Positions 8,287 through 16,363 of a DNA stretch of 64,000 bases are shown here, piece after piece. The stretch lies in assembly GCA_015075625.1 (NCBI GenBank), contig JABTTZ010000002.1, forward strand, positions 930,001 to 994,000, given 5' to 3'. Position numbers and translations under genes: made by a program. A model generated the notes under the pieces. That model made no database searches and was not told the DNA's origin. It was given only the letters and a program-made list of their open reading frames with translations. How positions within the stretch are numbered: the first letter of the stretch is position 1; every line of letters starts with the position of its first letter. Source of the DNA: Anaerolineales bacterium (GTDB lineage: Bacteria; Chloroflexota; Anaerolineae; Aggregatilineales; UBA2796).

Positions 8287-9107
8287 TCATCGGCGGATCG
8301 GAAAATTACATCGGGGCGCCGGGGCTGGCGGCACTTGGCGCGTACAAAGTGGGGGCGGGGCTAGTGACCATTGCCGCGCCGCCCGCCGTTGTCAATGCGC
8401 TTGCCGCCCAGATGTTGGAGGTGACCTGGCTGCCGCTCCCCAACGCCAAAGAGGAGGGACGGACAATCAGCGATGCGGGGGCGAGCATTGCTTATACCAA
8501 CCTTCCTGATTACACGGCGGCGCTCATTGGTCCGGGGATGGGGCGTTCCTTCAACGCCTATGGCTTGTTCGAGACGATCTTCCAACACGCGGGGACGAAC
8601 ATTCCTCCGTTGGTCATTGATGCCGATGGCTTGAACATTCTGGCAACGCGGGATGAGTGGTGGTCGCTCCTGCCCCGTCGCACGATCCTCACCCCCCATC
8701 CGGGCGAGATGGCACGCTTGGCGGGGCTGGATACAGAGCAACATTCAGGGGTGGCGCTTGTGCAAGGGCGGCGGCTGGCGCTGGCGCGAGAGAAAGCGGC
8801 GCAGTGGGGTTGTGTGGTTGCCTTGAAAGGGGCATTCACCGTCGTCGCTGATCCCGATGGAGAGGCGGTGATCATCCCCTTTGCCGATGCCACACTCGCC
8901 CGCGCCGGAACGGGGGATGTTCTGGCGGGGGCAATCGTCGGGCTTTTGGCACAAGGGTTGTCCCCTTTCGAGGCAGCCTATGTGGGGGCGTATGTGCATG
9001 GCTATGCGGGCAGCCTCGCGGCGGAAATCACGCCTTCGGTGGGGGTTATGGCGCGGGATGTTGCTGAGCGGCTCAGCACCGCCATTGAGCGCCTAATGAG
9101 TCTCTGA
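8205..9107 (+). CDS. nnr: ADP-dependent NAD(P)H-hydrate dehydratase domain (carbohydrate-kinase-like half of Nnr)
   Basis: 300 residues of the YjeF C-terminal (carbohydrate-kinase-like) domain, which dehydrates S-NAD(P)HX using ADP. Signatures are HKGTFGKVLIIGGSENY near the start, IDADGLNIL, TPHPGEMARL, VALKGAFTVV and the catalytic loop ARAGTGDVLAGAI. Its reading frame is open well upstream of the GTG at 8205 (SVQRTFVANAAAMGEKLP), as expected for a continuation of the epimerase half, and no ribosome binding site is correctly placed. It is therefore best read as the second half of a frameshifted nnr gene rather than an independent gene. The stop lies 2 nt before the next start. Confidence 0.87.
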   Translation: MANAAAMGEKLPKRPRSAHKGTFGKVLIIGGSENYIGAPGLAALGAYKVGAGLVTIAAPPAVVNALAAQMLEVTWLPLPNAKEEGRTISDAGASIAYTNLPDYTAALIGPGMGRSFNAYGLFETIFQHAGTNIPPLVIDADGLNILATRDEWWSLLPRRTILTPHPGEMARLAGLDTEQHSGVALVQGRRLALAREKAAQWGCVVALKGAFTVVADPDGEAVIIPFADATLARAGTGDVLAGAIVGLLAQGLSPFEAAYVGAYVHGYAGSLAAEITPSVGVMARDVAERLSTAIERLMSL

Positions 9108-9109
9108 AC

Positions 9110-9907
9110 ATGCACCGAATCGCCCGCAACAGCACACCCATCTATTACGAATTTGACCTCTGGCATGGCGACTCCGCCCTTACGCATGGGGTCTTTACGC
9201 GCCTCGGCGGGAGCAGCCCCGCCCCTTTTGATTCGCTGAACGTGGGAGGGACGGTGGGCGATGATCCTGCCGCCCTGCGCGATAATCTGCGCCGCATTTA
9301 CGCTGCCCTGGATGTGGCGGGCGAGGCGGCATGTACGGTGTGGCAAGTTCACAGTGCCGATGTCGTTGTTGTTAGTGGGCGGGCGGCGGGGCGTCACTGG
9401 CTAGCACGTGCCGATGGGATGGTGACGAACATTCCTGCGCTGCCGCTGACGATGCGCTTTGCCGACTGCACACCAATCCTCTTTCAGGATCCTGTCCGCC
9501 GCGCCGTTGGGATTGCCCATGCCGGCTGGCGGGGGACGGTGGGGAAGGTGGCGACACGCACCCTTGAGGCAATGACCGCCGCCTATGGGACGAATCCGGC
9601 GGATGTTCGCGCCGCGATTGGACCGAGCATCGGGGTCGATCACTACGAGGTGGGCGCAGAGGTGGTGGCGGCTGTCGATGAGGCGTTCGGGACGACAGAT
9701 GGGGTGATTCAGAGGGACGCCGCCGGACGCACCTATTTTGACCTGTGGGCGGCAAACCGCCGTTTGCTGGTGGCGGCGGGCGTCCCCGACTGTCAGATTG
9801 AGACGGCGGGACTCTGCACGGCGACGCGCACGGATGAGTTTTATTCACACCGTGCCGAACGAGGCAAGACGGGGCGTTTCTGTGCGGTGATCGCTCTAGA
9901 GGGTTGA
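9110..9907 (+). CDS. pgeF: Polyphenol oxidase / purine nucleoside phosphorylase, YfiH (PgeF/LACC1) family
   Basis: A 265-residue member of the multicopper-oxidase-like YfiH family. Conserved segments are HGVFTRLGG, VWQVHSADVVVV (metal His), RFADCTPIL with the active-site Cys, GIAHAGWRGTVG (metal His) and IGPSIGVDHYEVG. Bacterial members correct peptidoglycan by removing misincorporated serine or act as purine nucleoside phosphorylase/adenosine deaminase; which applies here cannot be told. It starts 2 nt after nnr and overlaps the following yggS frame, the classical pgeF-yggS pairing. Confidence 0.9.
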   Translation: MHRIARNSTPIYYEFDLWHGDSALTHGVFTRLGGSSPAPFDSLNVGGTVGDDPAALRDNLRRIYAALDVAGEAACTVWQVHSADVVVVSGRAAGRHWLARADGMVTNIPALPLTMRFADCTPILFQDPVRRAVGIAHAGWRGTVGKVATRTLEAMTAAYGTNPADVRAAIGPSIGVDHYEVGAEVVAAVDEAFGTTDGVIQRDAAGRTYFDLWAANRRLLVAAGVPDCQIETAGLCTATRTDEFYSHRAERGKTGRFCAVIALEG

Positions 9908-9924
9908 TGAAGGGTAATCTGAGA

Positions 9925-10668
9925 ATGGCTTATGAGTTTATCCCCGAACGGGCTGCTACGCTGCGGGCGACGATGGCGGAAACCTGTCTGCGCGCTGGGC
10001 GCACCCCTGAGACGGTGCGGCTGATCGCTGTCAGCAAAACGCACCCGCCAGAGGCAGTCACAGCGGCGGCGGCGGCGGGGATCACGGCATTTGGCGAAAA
10101 CCGCGTTGAAGAAGCGGCGGGGAAAATTGCCACAGTAGAGGCGCTGACAGCGGCACGTCTTGAATGGCACATGGTTGGGCATGTCCAGAGCCGGAAGGCA
10201 GCCGATGTGATCGCTGCTGGTTTCCACACCGTCCATTCGGTTGATTCGGTCAAACTTGCCACGCGCTTGGGGCGTTTTGCCGCCGAACGTCCGCACCCCG
10301 CTGCGCAGCGCATCTTATTGGAGGTGAACCTGAGCGGTGAAGTCAGCAAAGATGGTTTCCCCGCACAAGGGTGGGAGAACGACGCCGATACGCGCCGCAC
10401 CCTGTGGGATGCCGTGAGGCAGATCGCCGCCTTAGCGGGCGTTCAGATTGGCGGGCTGATGACGATTGCCCCCATTGTTGAAGAAATGGAGGCGGCTCGT
10501 CCCGTCTTTGCCGCGCTGCGCCGCCTGCGTGATGCGCTCGCGGAGTCCTTCCCGGCGCTGGCACTGAGCGATCTGAGTATGGGAATGACCGACGATTATC
10601 CGGTTGCCATTGAAGAAGGGGCAACGCTCATCCGCATTGGGCGGGCGCTGTTTGGGGAGCGGGGGTGA
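9925..10668 (+). CDS. YggS/PLPBP family pyridoxal 5'-phosphate homeostasis protein
   Basis: 247 residues forming an alanine-racemase-like barrel without the second domain. The PLP lysine is in LIAVSKTHPPEAV (~35). Later signatures are AFGENRVEEA, WHMVGHVQSRKA, LLEVNLSGEVSKDGF, GGLMTIAP and LSMGMTDDYPVAIEEGATLIRIGRALFG. The protein binds PLP non-catalytically and balances B6 vitamers and amino acid pools. Two starts are possible: the ATG at 9907, overlapping the pgeF stop in TGATG, or the one used here with AAGGGT upstream. Last gene of the operon; it converges on the NACHT gene with a GC hairpin between the stops. Confidence 0.9.
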   Translation: MAYEFIPERAATLRATMAETCLRAGRTPETVRLIAVSKTHPPEAVTAAAAAGITAFGENRVEEAAGKIATVEALTAARLEWHMVGHVQSRKAADVIAAGFHTVHSVDSVKLATRLGRFAAERPHPAAQRILLEVNLSGEVSKDGFPAQGWENDADTRRTLWDAVRQIAALAGVQIGGLMTIAPIVEEMEAARPVFAALRRLRDALAESFPALALSDLSMGMTDDYPVAIEEGATLIRIGRALFGERG

Positions 10669-10692
10669 TGGGCTGATGTGGAAGGAAGGGAT

Positions 10693-10722
10693 GGGCGACT
10701 ACATGGGGTCGCCCCTACAGGG
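10693..10722. terminator. GC hairpin between convergent genes (repeat family E)
   Basis: GGGCGAC-8 nt-GTCGCCC followed by CCTACAGGG, lying between the yggS stop and the stop of the convergent NACHT gene. The same architecture with a different stem recurs at 15991, 41127, 43209, 45331 and 55161. It may act as a bidirectional terminator but has no U-tract, so termination is inferred only from position and structure. Confidence 0.5.
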
Positions 10723-10736
10723 TGGAGGGTGGGAGA

Positions 10737-13700
10737 TTACCCCTCGATGAGCGCCTGCAAACGGGCGGCAATCTGCGCCCGAAGGTCGGCTTCATCCGCG
10801 CCGGATTCGATCCGCGCCATCTGCGCCCGAAGGTCGTTCAGGCGCTCATCGGGATGGACGGGCTTGAGCGGGGGCGGGGGCGGTGGGAGGGGTGGAAGGT
10901 CAAACGGATTTTTCGGTTTTTGGGGGTCGGTAGGAGGCGTGGGTCGGCTTGCCTGCTTCGCCTTATACGCCGCTTGTGCCACTTCCCATGCCGCTAATTT
11001 TGCCGGATATTCGGCGCTCAACTGCCCGTAAGTCGCTTCCAGATTGGCAAGGTCTTTTTGAAGGCGGTCTAAGGTTGACCCATCAAGAACGGAGCGGAGG
11101 CGAGGATATAGCACCGAAAGCGGCATACCTTTCACGCCGCTGCCAAAGGTGGGATCGTAGCCCCGCAACTTCGTCAGCGCCGCACTAAAGGCAGCCTCGT
11201 CAAGGGGTGGGGAGGCAAGAATGCGCTCCAACGTCGCCACGAGTTCGGGAATGGTCTGGCGACGGAGAAGGTCGGCTTGCCGCCGTTGGGCTGCTGACTC
11301 TTCGGCACGGCGTTTTTGTTCTGCCTCGTAATCCGCTTGCAAGCGCTCAAAATCCGCCTCCATGCTAGCAATCTGTGCGAGAAGGGTCTCTCGCTCGGAA
11401 TCGAGTGCGGTTAATTTGCGTTCTGTCTCGGTGAGGTCTTTCTCCACCTTCGCATCGCGGGTGGGAGCTTTGGGAATTTTGATGCCTGCCGCCATCTGTG
11501 GTTTGAGCATTTCGCGGAGGGTGTTCGTCACGGGAAAATCGGCGCGATCATCGTCATATTGGAGCGCCTCAATCAGCCCACCGAGAAGGTCAGGGTCATA
11601 CCAACGGTTGCGGCGCAAGAGATCGGCAGCGGCAAGCGCCAATTTTGGGTCGCGGCGGAGTTTTCGCCCCAAGACTTTGATCAAGATGGGGCGGCTGGTG
11701 TCGTTCTCATAAAGCAGCCGGAAGGCGCTTTGGACTTGATTCATGAGGTCGTCATACTGCCCCAAGCCGTCTTTATCGGCGTAGGCATAGAGAAGGCGTT
11801 CGGTAATGTCCTCAATGATCCGCGCGGGGAGGGTTCCCATCTCCCCGATAGCCTTCACGATGAGCAAGGCGCTGCGGGGGAGGAGATCACGGAGGTTATC
11901 CGTATCGTCGGCTTGGAGCATCGCCTCTAGCAGTTTTTCCCGCGAGGCGGGACCCCAGCGGAGTTCATCGGTACTGACATAGCCAAGCGCCAAGAGGATC
12001 GGCTCTCGCCAGCGGGGATCGGGCAGCTTTTCGATGATCTGCGTCGCCGCCATCTCGTGGCGGCGATCCACCCGGACGAGGTGACGCCCGGCGAGGTATT
12101 CCTGAAAGGTGAGGTGGAGGAATCCGTAGAGGTCTTTCCCGCGCTCGGCAAGGAGTCCAGCATCTTCTTGAACGGTGGTCAGGAAGGTATCGACGTAATG
12201 CTGAAGGGCGAGATCGTCCTCATCTTTCTTGAAGATGGTTGCCAGTTCGGGGCGGATGATTTCGCGCAGTTTACCAGCGGTGATGTACCCCCGCGAGGTG
12301 GTTTCATGCATCCACGCGGCGACGGGGGCGAGGACATAAATAATCTGCTCTAGACTGAGCTTTTCGCCAAAGCGTTCGCCCGTCCCCAAACCGGTTTGCT
12401 TTTGCCGCCAGACATTGACCAAGATGTTGATGGCGCGGCGGTAAAGCTCGGCACGTTGGGCGGGAAGCTGCCCGCGATCATCTTCGAGGTAGACCAGCGC
12501 CAAAATCGTAATGAGAAGGGGATTCGTAGCAAGCTCGCGGATGCGCGGGCGGGCGGGGTTGAAAATCTGCGCCTTCAAGCCGCTTGCCTGCTGTTCCGCC
12601 AGCGCGTCAATTTCTTCAGCCGGAAGCCCGGGGTATTTCAAAGGCATTGCCGCGCCCATCCACAGATCGCAGAAGTGGCGGACGGCGTTCTCGCCCATCG
12701 GCTGGATAGTCACGTGCATGTAGCCACCGGTCAGGGGGGCGGCGTGGTAGCCGGCAATGCGGCTGGTGACGACGATCTGGTTGCCGCCGTGTTCGGCGGG
12801 TGGTAGTTCGGCAAGGCGGAGCGCCTCAAACGCTTTCATCTCTGGGGGGAGCAGACGTCCCCGCGCATTGATCTGGTCGCTGGTGAAGGACTCAATGGCG
12901 CGGATTACATCGTCGCGTTGTGTGCTTTCGGTGATCTCGTCCATCCCATCAAGCATGATCACTGCTTGCCCGCGCCCGATAAACTCGCGGATCATCCGGT
13001 TGATTTTCCGTTCGGGAAGGGGCGGCGCCTGCCAGCGGAAAAAGCCTTTATGTGCGCCGAGGAAGGATTCAATAGGTAGTCCACGCCCTTCTACCCGCGC
13101 CCGCGCCAGCGCCTCGGCATAATCGGCAACGCGCAGCAAGACGGGCAGACGCAGCACGCCCAAGCTGATCTGTGCTGTATCGTCGGGGGCTTTGTCGGGG
13201 TCGATCTGGTGGGCGGGGACAATCAAAGCCTCGTCGGGATTGGCGGCATCGCGCAAGCCAAGCGCCAGTTTTAACGCTAGCCAACGGGCAAGGGTTGTCT
13301 TTCCGCTGCCCGGATCACCAAGAATGACCAACCAGCGTTCACGCCGGAATGCCTCGCCCAAGGTGATCGGCTTTTCCGCATCGTCCACAGCGCGATCTCG
13401 CTCTTGGAGGGTGGGCATCGCCGGATTATCCGCCAATTCCCGATCTTGAAGTTCCTTCACCAGTAGTTCAATGGGGATGAACCCCTCCGAACGGGCGGCG
13501 AATTCCTCCAGTACCTCGCGCATGTCCTCGCGCTCGAAAATATCAGCGGTGAGGATGCTCTGGCTAGCGCGGTATTCAGCGGCGCTGGCGCGGTTGCCCT
13601 TGAGGGCGACAAAGACCTTTTCCAGGGGGATGGTGGGAGCGCTGCCACCCTCGCCCAAGCCGCGCAGTTCCAGCGAGGTGTGCTGCTCAATAGCCCAATT

Positions 13701-15422
13701 CAGGTAGGTTTGCACATCCTCGGCGGTGTAGGCGTCGTCTTGGGTGGAGGGGGCGGCAACCCGTGCGGCGGACATGGACGCGGCGGCGGGGGCGTCCTCG
13801 GTGTCGGGGGAACGGGGCATCATCTGTCGGCGGAGTTCCGCCCGCAGGTGTTTTTCGATCAGGATTTCAAAGTTGGGGAGATCGTTGTACTCGTTCAGAG
13901 AACGAACATACTGCCCGCCGGGCTGGAATTCCTCACGCAGGAAATCGTTGAGGTAGGTAAGCTGCTTCAGTTCGTCGCCAAATTTGAGCGGATCGTGAAG
14001 GGTCAATTCCGGCTGGCGCTTGGCACGGTAGACAAACAGGGCGGGCGGGTCGTCTGGGCGTTGGCGCGGGGCATCGCGGGCATCAAGGTATTCGCCCACC
14101 GTGCCGCTCTGAAAGACAGGTCCGTTTGGGCGGCGTTCGCTTTGGGGCAGTTCAGAGCCGATCCGCGACCAAAAAATGACGGTCACAATGTCGCACGCTT
14201 CTGGTTTGGGAAGGTTGCGGTCTATATTGCCCTGAACGGAGATCGTCGCTCGCTTGGCGCTTTCATCATCTTCCCATGCCACCGTCTCAAGGCTGAGCCG
14301 CCCGCGAAATTCGGGATCGTCGTTCAATTTGGTGGCAACGCGCTTGACGATCTCGCGCTCTGGTTTGACATCGTTTGGGGAGGAAATAAACAGCCGCTTG
14401 ATAACCGTTCCCGTTGTGGGCGGTGGGGCGTTCAGCCCCCGAATGCCCTCAAGGGTACGCCGTGCTGTCTCGCGCACACGCTCATCGGCGTCTTGGGAGA
14501 GCGCCGCCAATTCGCGCTCAGCCTCCTCCGCCAGCAGGGGGTTGGCGGTGCGATTTTCAAGAATGACATCTTCCAGTTCAACAATGACACGACGGCGTTC
14601 TTTGTAACTCTCATGACGAAGGCGTTTGCGAATATCCTCGGAGAGTTTGCGCGGGCGTGGGTTGCGGGCAATGAGCAGATCGCTTGTCCCCTCGCCAAAG
14701 CTGTAGCCGGGGGTCATGTTCAGGGCGGGGAAGGATTCCTTGATGCGGTGGTGGATGAAATCATAAAGTTCACGGGTATAGATGTTTGTATCGTCGTCGG
14801 TATCCGCCGCACCTTCTGCCAAGCCTTCGAGCAAAAAGCGGGAGAAAACAGAATAGGGTGAGGAATCGCCGGGCTGGTCGAATTCCCATGCCTGTTGGGT
14901 AGCGCCGCTGGCAGTCATAAAGACGCGCCCAAAGCCAATGTGATCAAGATTTTCGGTGAGGTCAAGTGCCGCATCACCCGCCGCCATTGCGCCGCTTTTC
15001 AGGGCTGCCCCACTGTGGCAGCAGTCCAAAATGACAACGATCCGTTTCGAGTTGCTGGCGCGAATTGCCTCTTTCAGTTCGGCGTCGGCAATTGCCGAAT
15101 CTTCGGGATACTCCGGTTCAGAATCGGTTACAGCGTAAAACAAGCGCCCCCCCGGTTTGAAACCATGCCCAGAGTAATAGAGCAGAAGGTAATCTTCGTA
15201 GGTTTTGTCTTTAAACAGATTGATAATCGCCCGCCGAACCTCTTTGTAGGGGCGGTTGATGAGCATCCGCACATCGCCTTCGGCAAAGCCACCAATCTCT
15301 GGGTCTTGCAAGAGCGCTGCCAGTTTTTCCACATTTTGGGCGGGCGTGCGCAAGGGGGGGAAGTGATCGGCATACTCAAAGGTGTGGCTGCCAATCAGAA
15401 GGGCATACTTGCGATAGTTCAT
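10737..15422 (-). CDS. Caspase (C14)-DUF4062-NACHT NTPase, predicted immune/conflict effector
   Basis: A 1561-residue multidomain protein. Residues 1-255 are a metacaspase-like peptidase with catalytic His86 (YYSGHG) and Cys135 (ILDCCHSG). Residues 255-330 are helical and HEAT-like. Residues 342-530 are a DUF4062/TIR-like segment (KRLFISSPNDVKPER; VIFWSRIG). Residues 570-680 are a NACHT-preceding helical part (YLNWAIEQH; LELRGLG). The NACHT STAND NTPase has Walker A LGDPGSGKTT near 702-710 and a Walker B-type AVIMLDGMDEI near 820-830. A helical winged/sensor region follows, then a long coiled coil with a proline stretch. It is predicted to oligomerise on ATP when triggered and release caspase proteolysis. 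It starts 40 nt after the small EACC1-like gene, with AGGAC upstream, so both are one operon. All catalytic residues are intact. The trigger and protease substrate are unknown. Confidence 0.85.
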   Translation of the reverse strand: MNYRKYALLIGSHTFEYADHFPPLRTPAQNVEKLAALLQDPEIGGFAEGDVRMLINRPYKEVRRAIINLFKDKTYEDYLLLYYSGHGFKPGGRLFYAVTDSEPEYPEDSAIADAELKEAIRASNSKRIVVILDCCHSGAALKSGAMAAGDAALDLTENLDHIGFGRVFMTASGATQQAWEFDQPGDSSPYSVFSRFLLEGLAEGAADTDDDTNIYTRELYDFIHHRIKESFPALNMTPGYSFGEGTSDLLIARNPRPRKLSEDIRKRLRHESYKERRRVIVELEDVILENRTANPLLAEEAERELAALSQDADERVRETARRTLEGIRGLNAPPPTTGTVIKRLFISSPNDVKPEREIVKRVATKLNDDPEFRGRLSLETVAWEDDESAKRATISVQGNIDRNLPKPEACDIVTVIFWSRIGSELPQSERRPNGPVFQSGTVGEYLDARDAPRQRPDDPPALFVYRAKRQPELTLHDPLKFGDELKQLTYLNDFLREEFQPGGQYVRSLNEYNDLPNFEILIEKHLRAELRRQMMPRSPDTEDAPAAASMSAARVAAPSTQDDAYTAEDVQTYLNWAIEQHTSLELRGLGEGGSAPTIPLEKVFVALKGNRASAAEYRASQSILTADIFEREDMREVLEEFAARSEGFIPIELLVKELQDRELADNPAMPTLQERDRAVDDAEKPITLGEAFRRERWLVILGDPGSGKTTLARWLALKLALGLRDAANPDEALIVPAHQIDPDKAPDDTAQISLGVLRLPVLLRVADYAEALARARVEGRGLPIESFLGAHKGFFRWQAPPLPERKINRMIREFIGRGQAVIMLDGMDEITESTQRDDVIRAIESFTSDQINARGRLLPPEMKAFEALRLAELPPAEHGGNQIVVTSRIAGYHAAPLTGGYMHVTIQPMGENAVRHFCDLWMGAAMPLKYPGLPAEEIDALAEQQASGLKAQIFNPARPRIRELATNPLLITILALVYLEDDRGQLPAQRAELYRRAINILVNVWRQKQTGLGTGERFGEKLSLEQIIYVLAPVAAWMHETTSRGYITAGKLREIIRPELATIFKKDEDDLALQHYVDTFLTTVQEDAGLLAERGKDLYGFLHLTFQEYLAGRHLVRVDRRHEMAATQIIEKLPDPRWREPILLALGYVSTDELRWGPASREKLLEAMLQADDTDNLRDLLPRSALLIVKAIGEMGTLPARIIEDITERLLYAYADKDGLGQYDDLMNQVQSAFRLLYENDTSRPILIKVLGRKLRRDPKLALAAADLLRRNRWYDPDLLGGLIEALQYDDDRADFPVTNTLREMLKPQMAAGIKIPKAPTRDAKVEKDLTETERKLTALDSERETLLAQIASMEADFERLQADYEAEQKRRAEESAAQRRQADLLRRQTIPELVATLERILASPPLDEAAFSAALTKLRGYDPTFGSGVKGMPLSVLYPRLRSVLDGSTLDRLQKDLANLEATYGQLSAEYPAKLAAWEVAQAAYKAKQASRPTPPTDPQKPKNPFDLPPLPPPPPPLKPVHPDERLNDLRAQMARIESGADEADLRAQIAARLQALIEG

Positions 15423-15462
15423 GCGGAAGTCCTATGTACTGGCAGACTCTGTGCTGGCAGAT

Positions 15463-15849
15463 TCATTTTCCCAATAACAGCTTGGCTAACTCTTGCGCGG
15501 CGGCTGGTGTGAAGGCATCGGGAATGGCGGCGGAAACGCCCTCCCCCCCTTGCTTGGTGAGGGTGATGGTGCTGCCTTTGACGCCGCCCTTCCACGCCGC
15601 CAGAACGCGGATCAGATCGGACACCTCGGCACTGGCAAGACGTACTGTCAGCGAACCAATGGCGCGCCCGCCATCGCCCATCGCCCCGATGGTGGGCGGC
15701 GCGGCACGCGTTTGTTCGGCACGGGCGCTGCGCAGCAGGCGGAGTTCTTCACTCAGGGAGTGAGTGAGTTCCTCTAGGCGCTCAGGGGCAACGTTTGGGA
15801 CGGAAAGGGTGATGAGCAAGGCAAGATCATCAGGCGTGGGGGGAGGCAT
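15463..15849 (-). CDS. Small EACC1-like partner protein of the caspase/NACHT system
   Basis: 128 residues with no signal peptide or membrane helix. An N-terminal helical half (LEELTHSLSEELRLLRSARAEQ) is followed by a linker, IGSLTVRLASAEVSDLIRVLAAWKGG, then strands (STITLTKQGG) and a final helix (TPAAAQELAKLLLG). This order and size match the effector-associated constant component EACC1. That family was described computationally next to caspase, trypsin-like and NACHT/STAND effectors in multicellular or complex bacteria. Here it is first in the operon, immediately before the caspase-NACHT gene. The ATG at 15849 has GGAG upstream. Its biochemical role is unproven; it may be a regulator or adaptor. 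Assignment by eye, without a profile search. Confidence 0.65.
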   Translation of the reverse strand: MPPPTPDDLALLITLSVPNVAPERLEELTHSLSEELRLLRSARAEQTRAAPPTIGAMGDGGRAIGSLTVRLASAEVSDLIRVLAAWKGGVKGSTITLTKQGGEGVSAAIPDAFTPAAAQELAKLLLGK

Positions 15850-15990
15850 CAATCAATACACTCCAATTGTCTAACGTATCTAGCGCTGGCAGGAATGGAG
15901 GACGATTGTATCGTTAGTGGCGGAGGTTAGGCAAGGCATGTGGTTTTTGGCTCTGGGGAGGGAGGGACGCAATGCCCACCTGCCGCATCC

Positions 15991-16016
15991 TTGTAGGGAC
16001 GCGCTACAGCGCGTCC
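15991..16016. repeat. GC hairpin, repeat family E
   Basis: TGTAGGGACG leading into the perfect stem GGACGCGC-TACA-GCGCGTCC. Same layout as 43209-43236 but with different stem bases, each side compensating the other. It is followed by CGCCTGATCTCACCGCGAAA and the GGCTTGTCCGA motif also seen at both ends of the composite element at 40833-41197. Confidence 0.6.
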
Positions 16017-16098
16017 GCCACCACGCCGCCTGATCTCACCGCGAAAAGGCTTGTCCGAGAACTAGTAGACCATCAAGAAGGTAACCATAGAAAGAGAC

Positions 16099-16227
16099 AG
16101 CCCTCATCCCCCCTACCCTCCTTCTCCCTGTGGGAGAAGGGGGCATCACGTCTTTGAGGGGGAAGCCCCCTCAATCTACCCCTTTCGATGAATACGCCGT
16201 AGAGAGGCTCGATTGCGTAAGTCCTAC
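16099..16227 (+). repeat. MITE-like repeat family A, copy 1
   Basis: Shares its body with 24476-24630 and, inverted, with 30648-30797. Common parts are CCCTCATCCCCC, a GAGAAGGGGG hairpin, a TGAGGGG...CCCCTCA hairpin, then CCCCTTTCGATGAATAC and the end GCGTAAGTCCTAC. The right end matches the terminal inverted repeat of copy 2; the left TIR appears lost. It directly abuts a copy of repeat B. No coding capacity. Confidence 0.75.
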
Positions 16228-16228
16228 C

Positions 16229-16317
16229 CCTATAATTCGGTGAAGGAGGTATCCATAGCCATTGTTCAATCCTTTTGGTGTTGTCTTGGATTGTACATTG
16301 ACGATACCTTCTTTTCC
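16229..16317 (-). repeat. Dispersed repeat B, copy 1
   Basis: Its reverse complement matches 40853-40941 over about 89 bp with few differences, including AAAGGATTGAACAATGGCTA and CACCGAATTATAGG. In both places the CCGAATTATAGG end touches a family A end, so A and B have travelled together or share a junction. Noncoding; it lies downstream of the hutU stop. Confidence 0.75.
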
Positions 16318-16363
16318 TTCCCAAACAAACCTTTTTGCGCCGGGAACGCTTTGCAGCCACTGC

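Noticed and set aside
13680-14861. 393-codon open frame on the plus strand inside the caspase-NACHT gene
   Set aside because: Antisense to a domain-rich gene with no family-like sequence or ribosome binding site; long frames opposite GC-rich genes are expected by chance.
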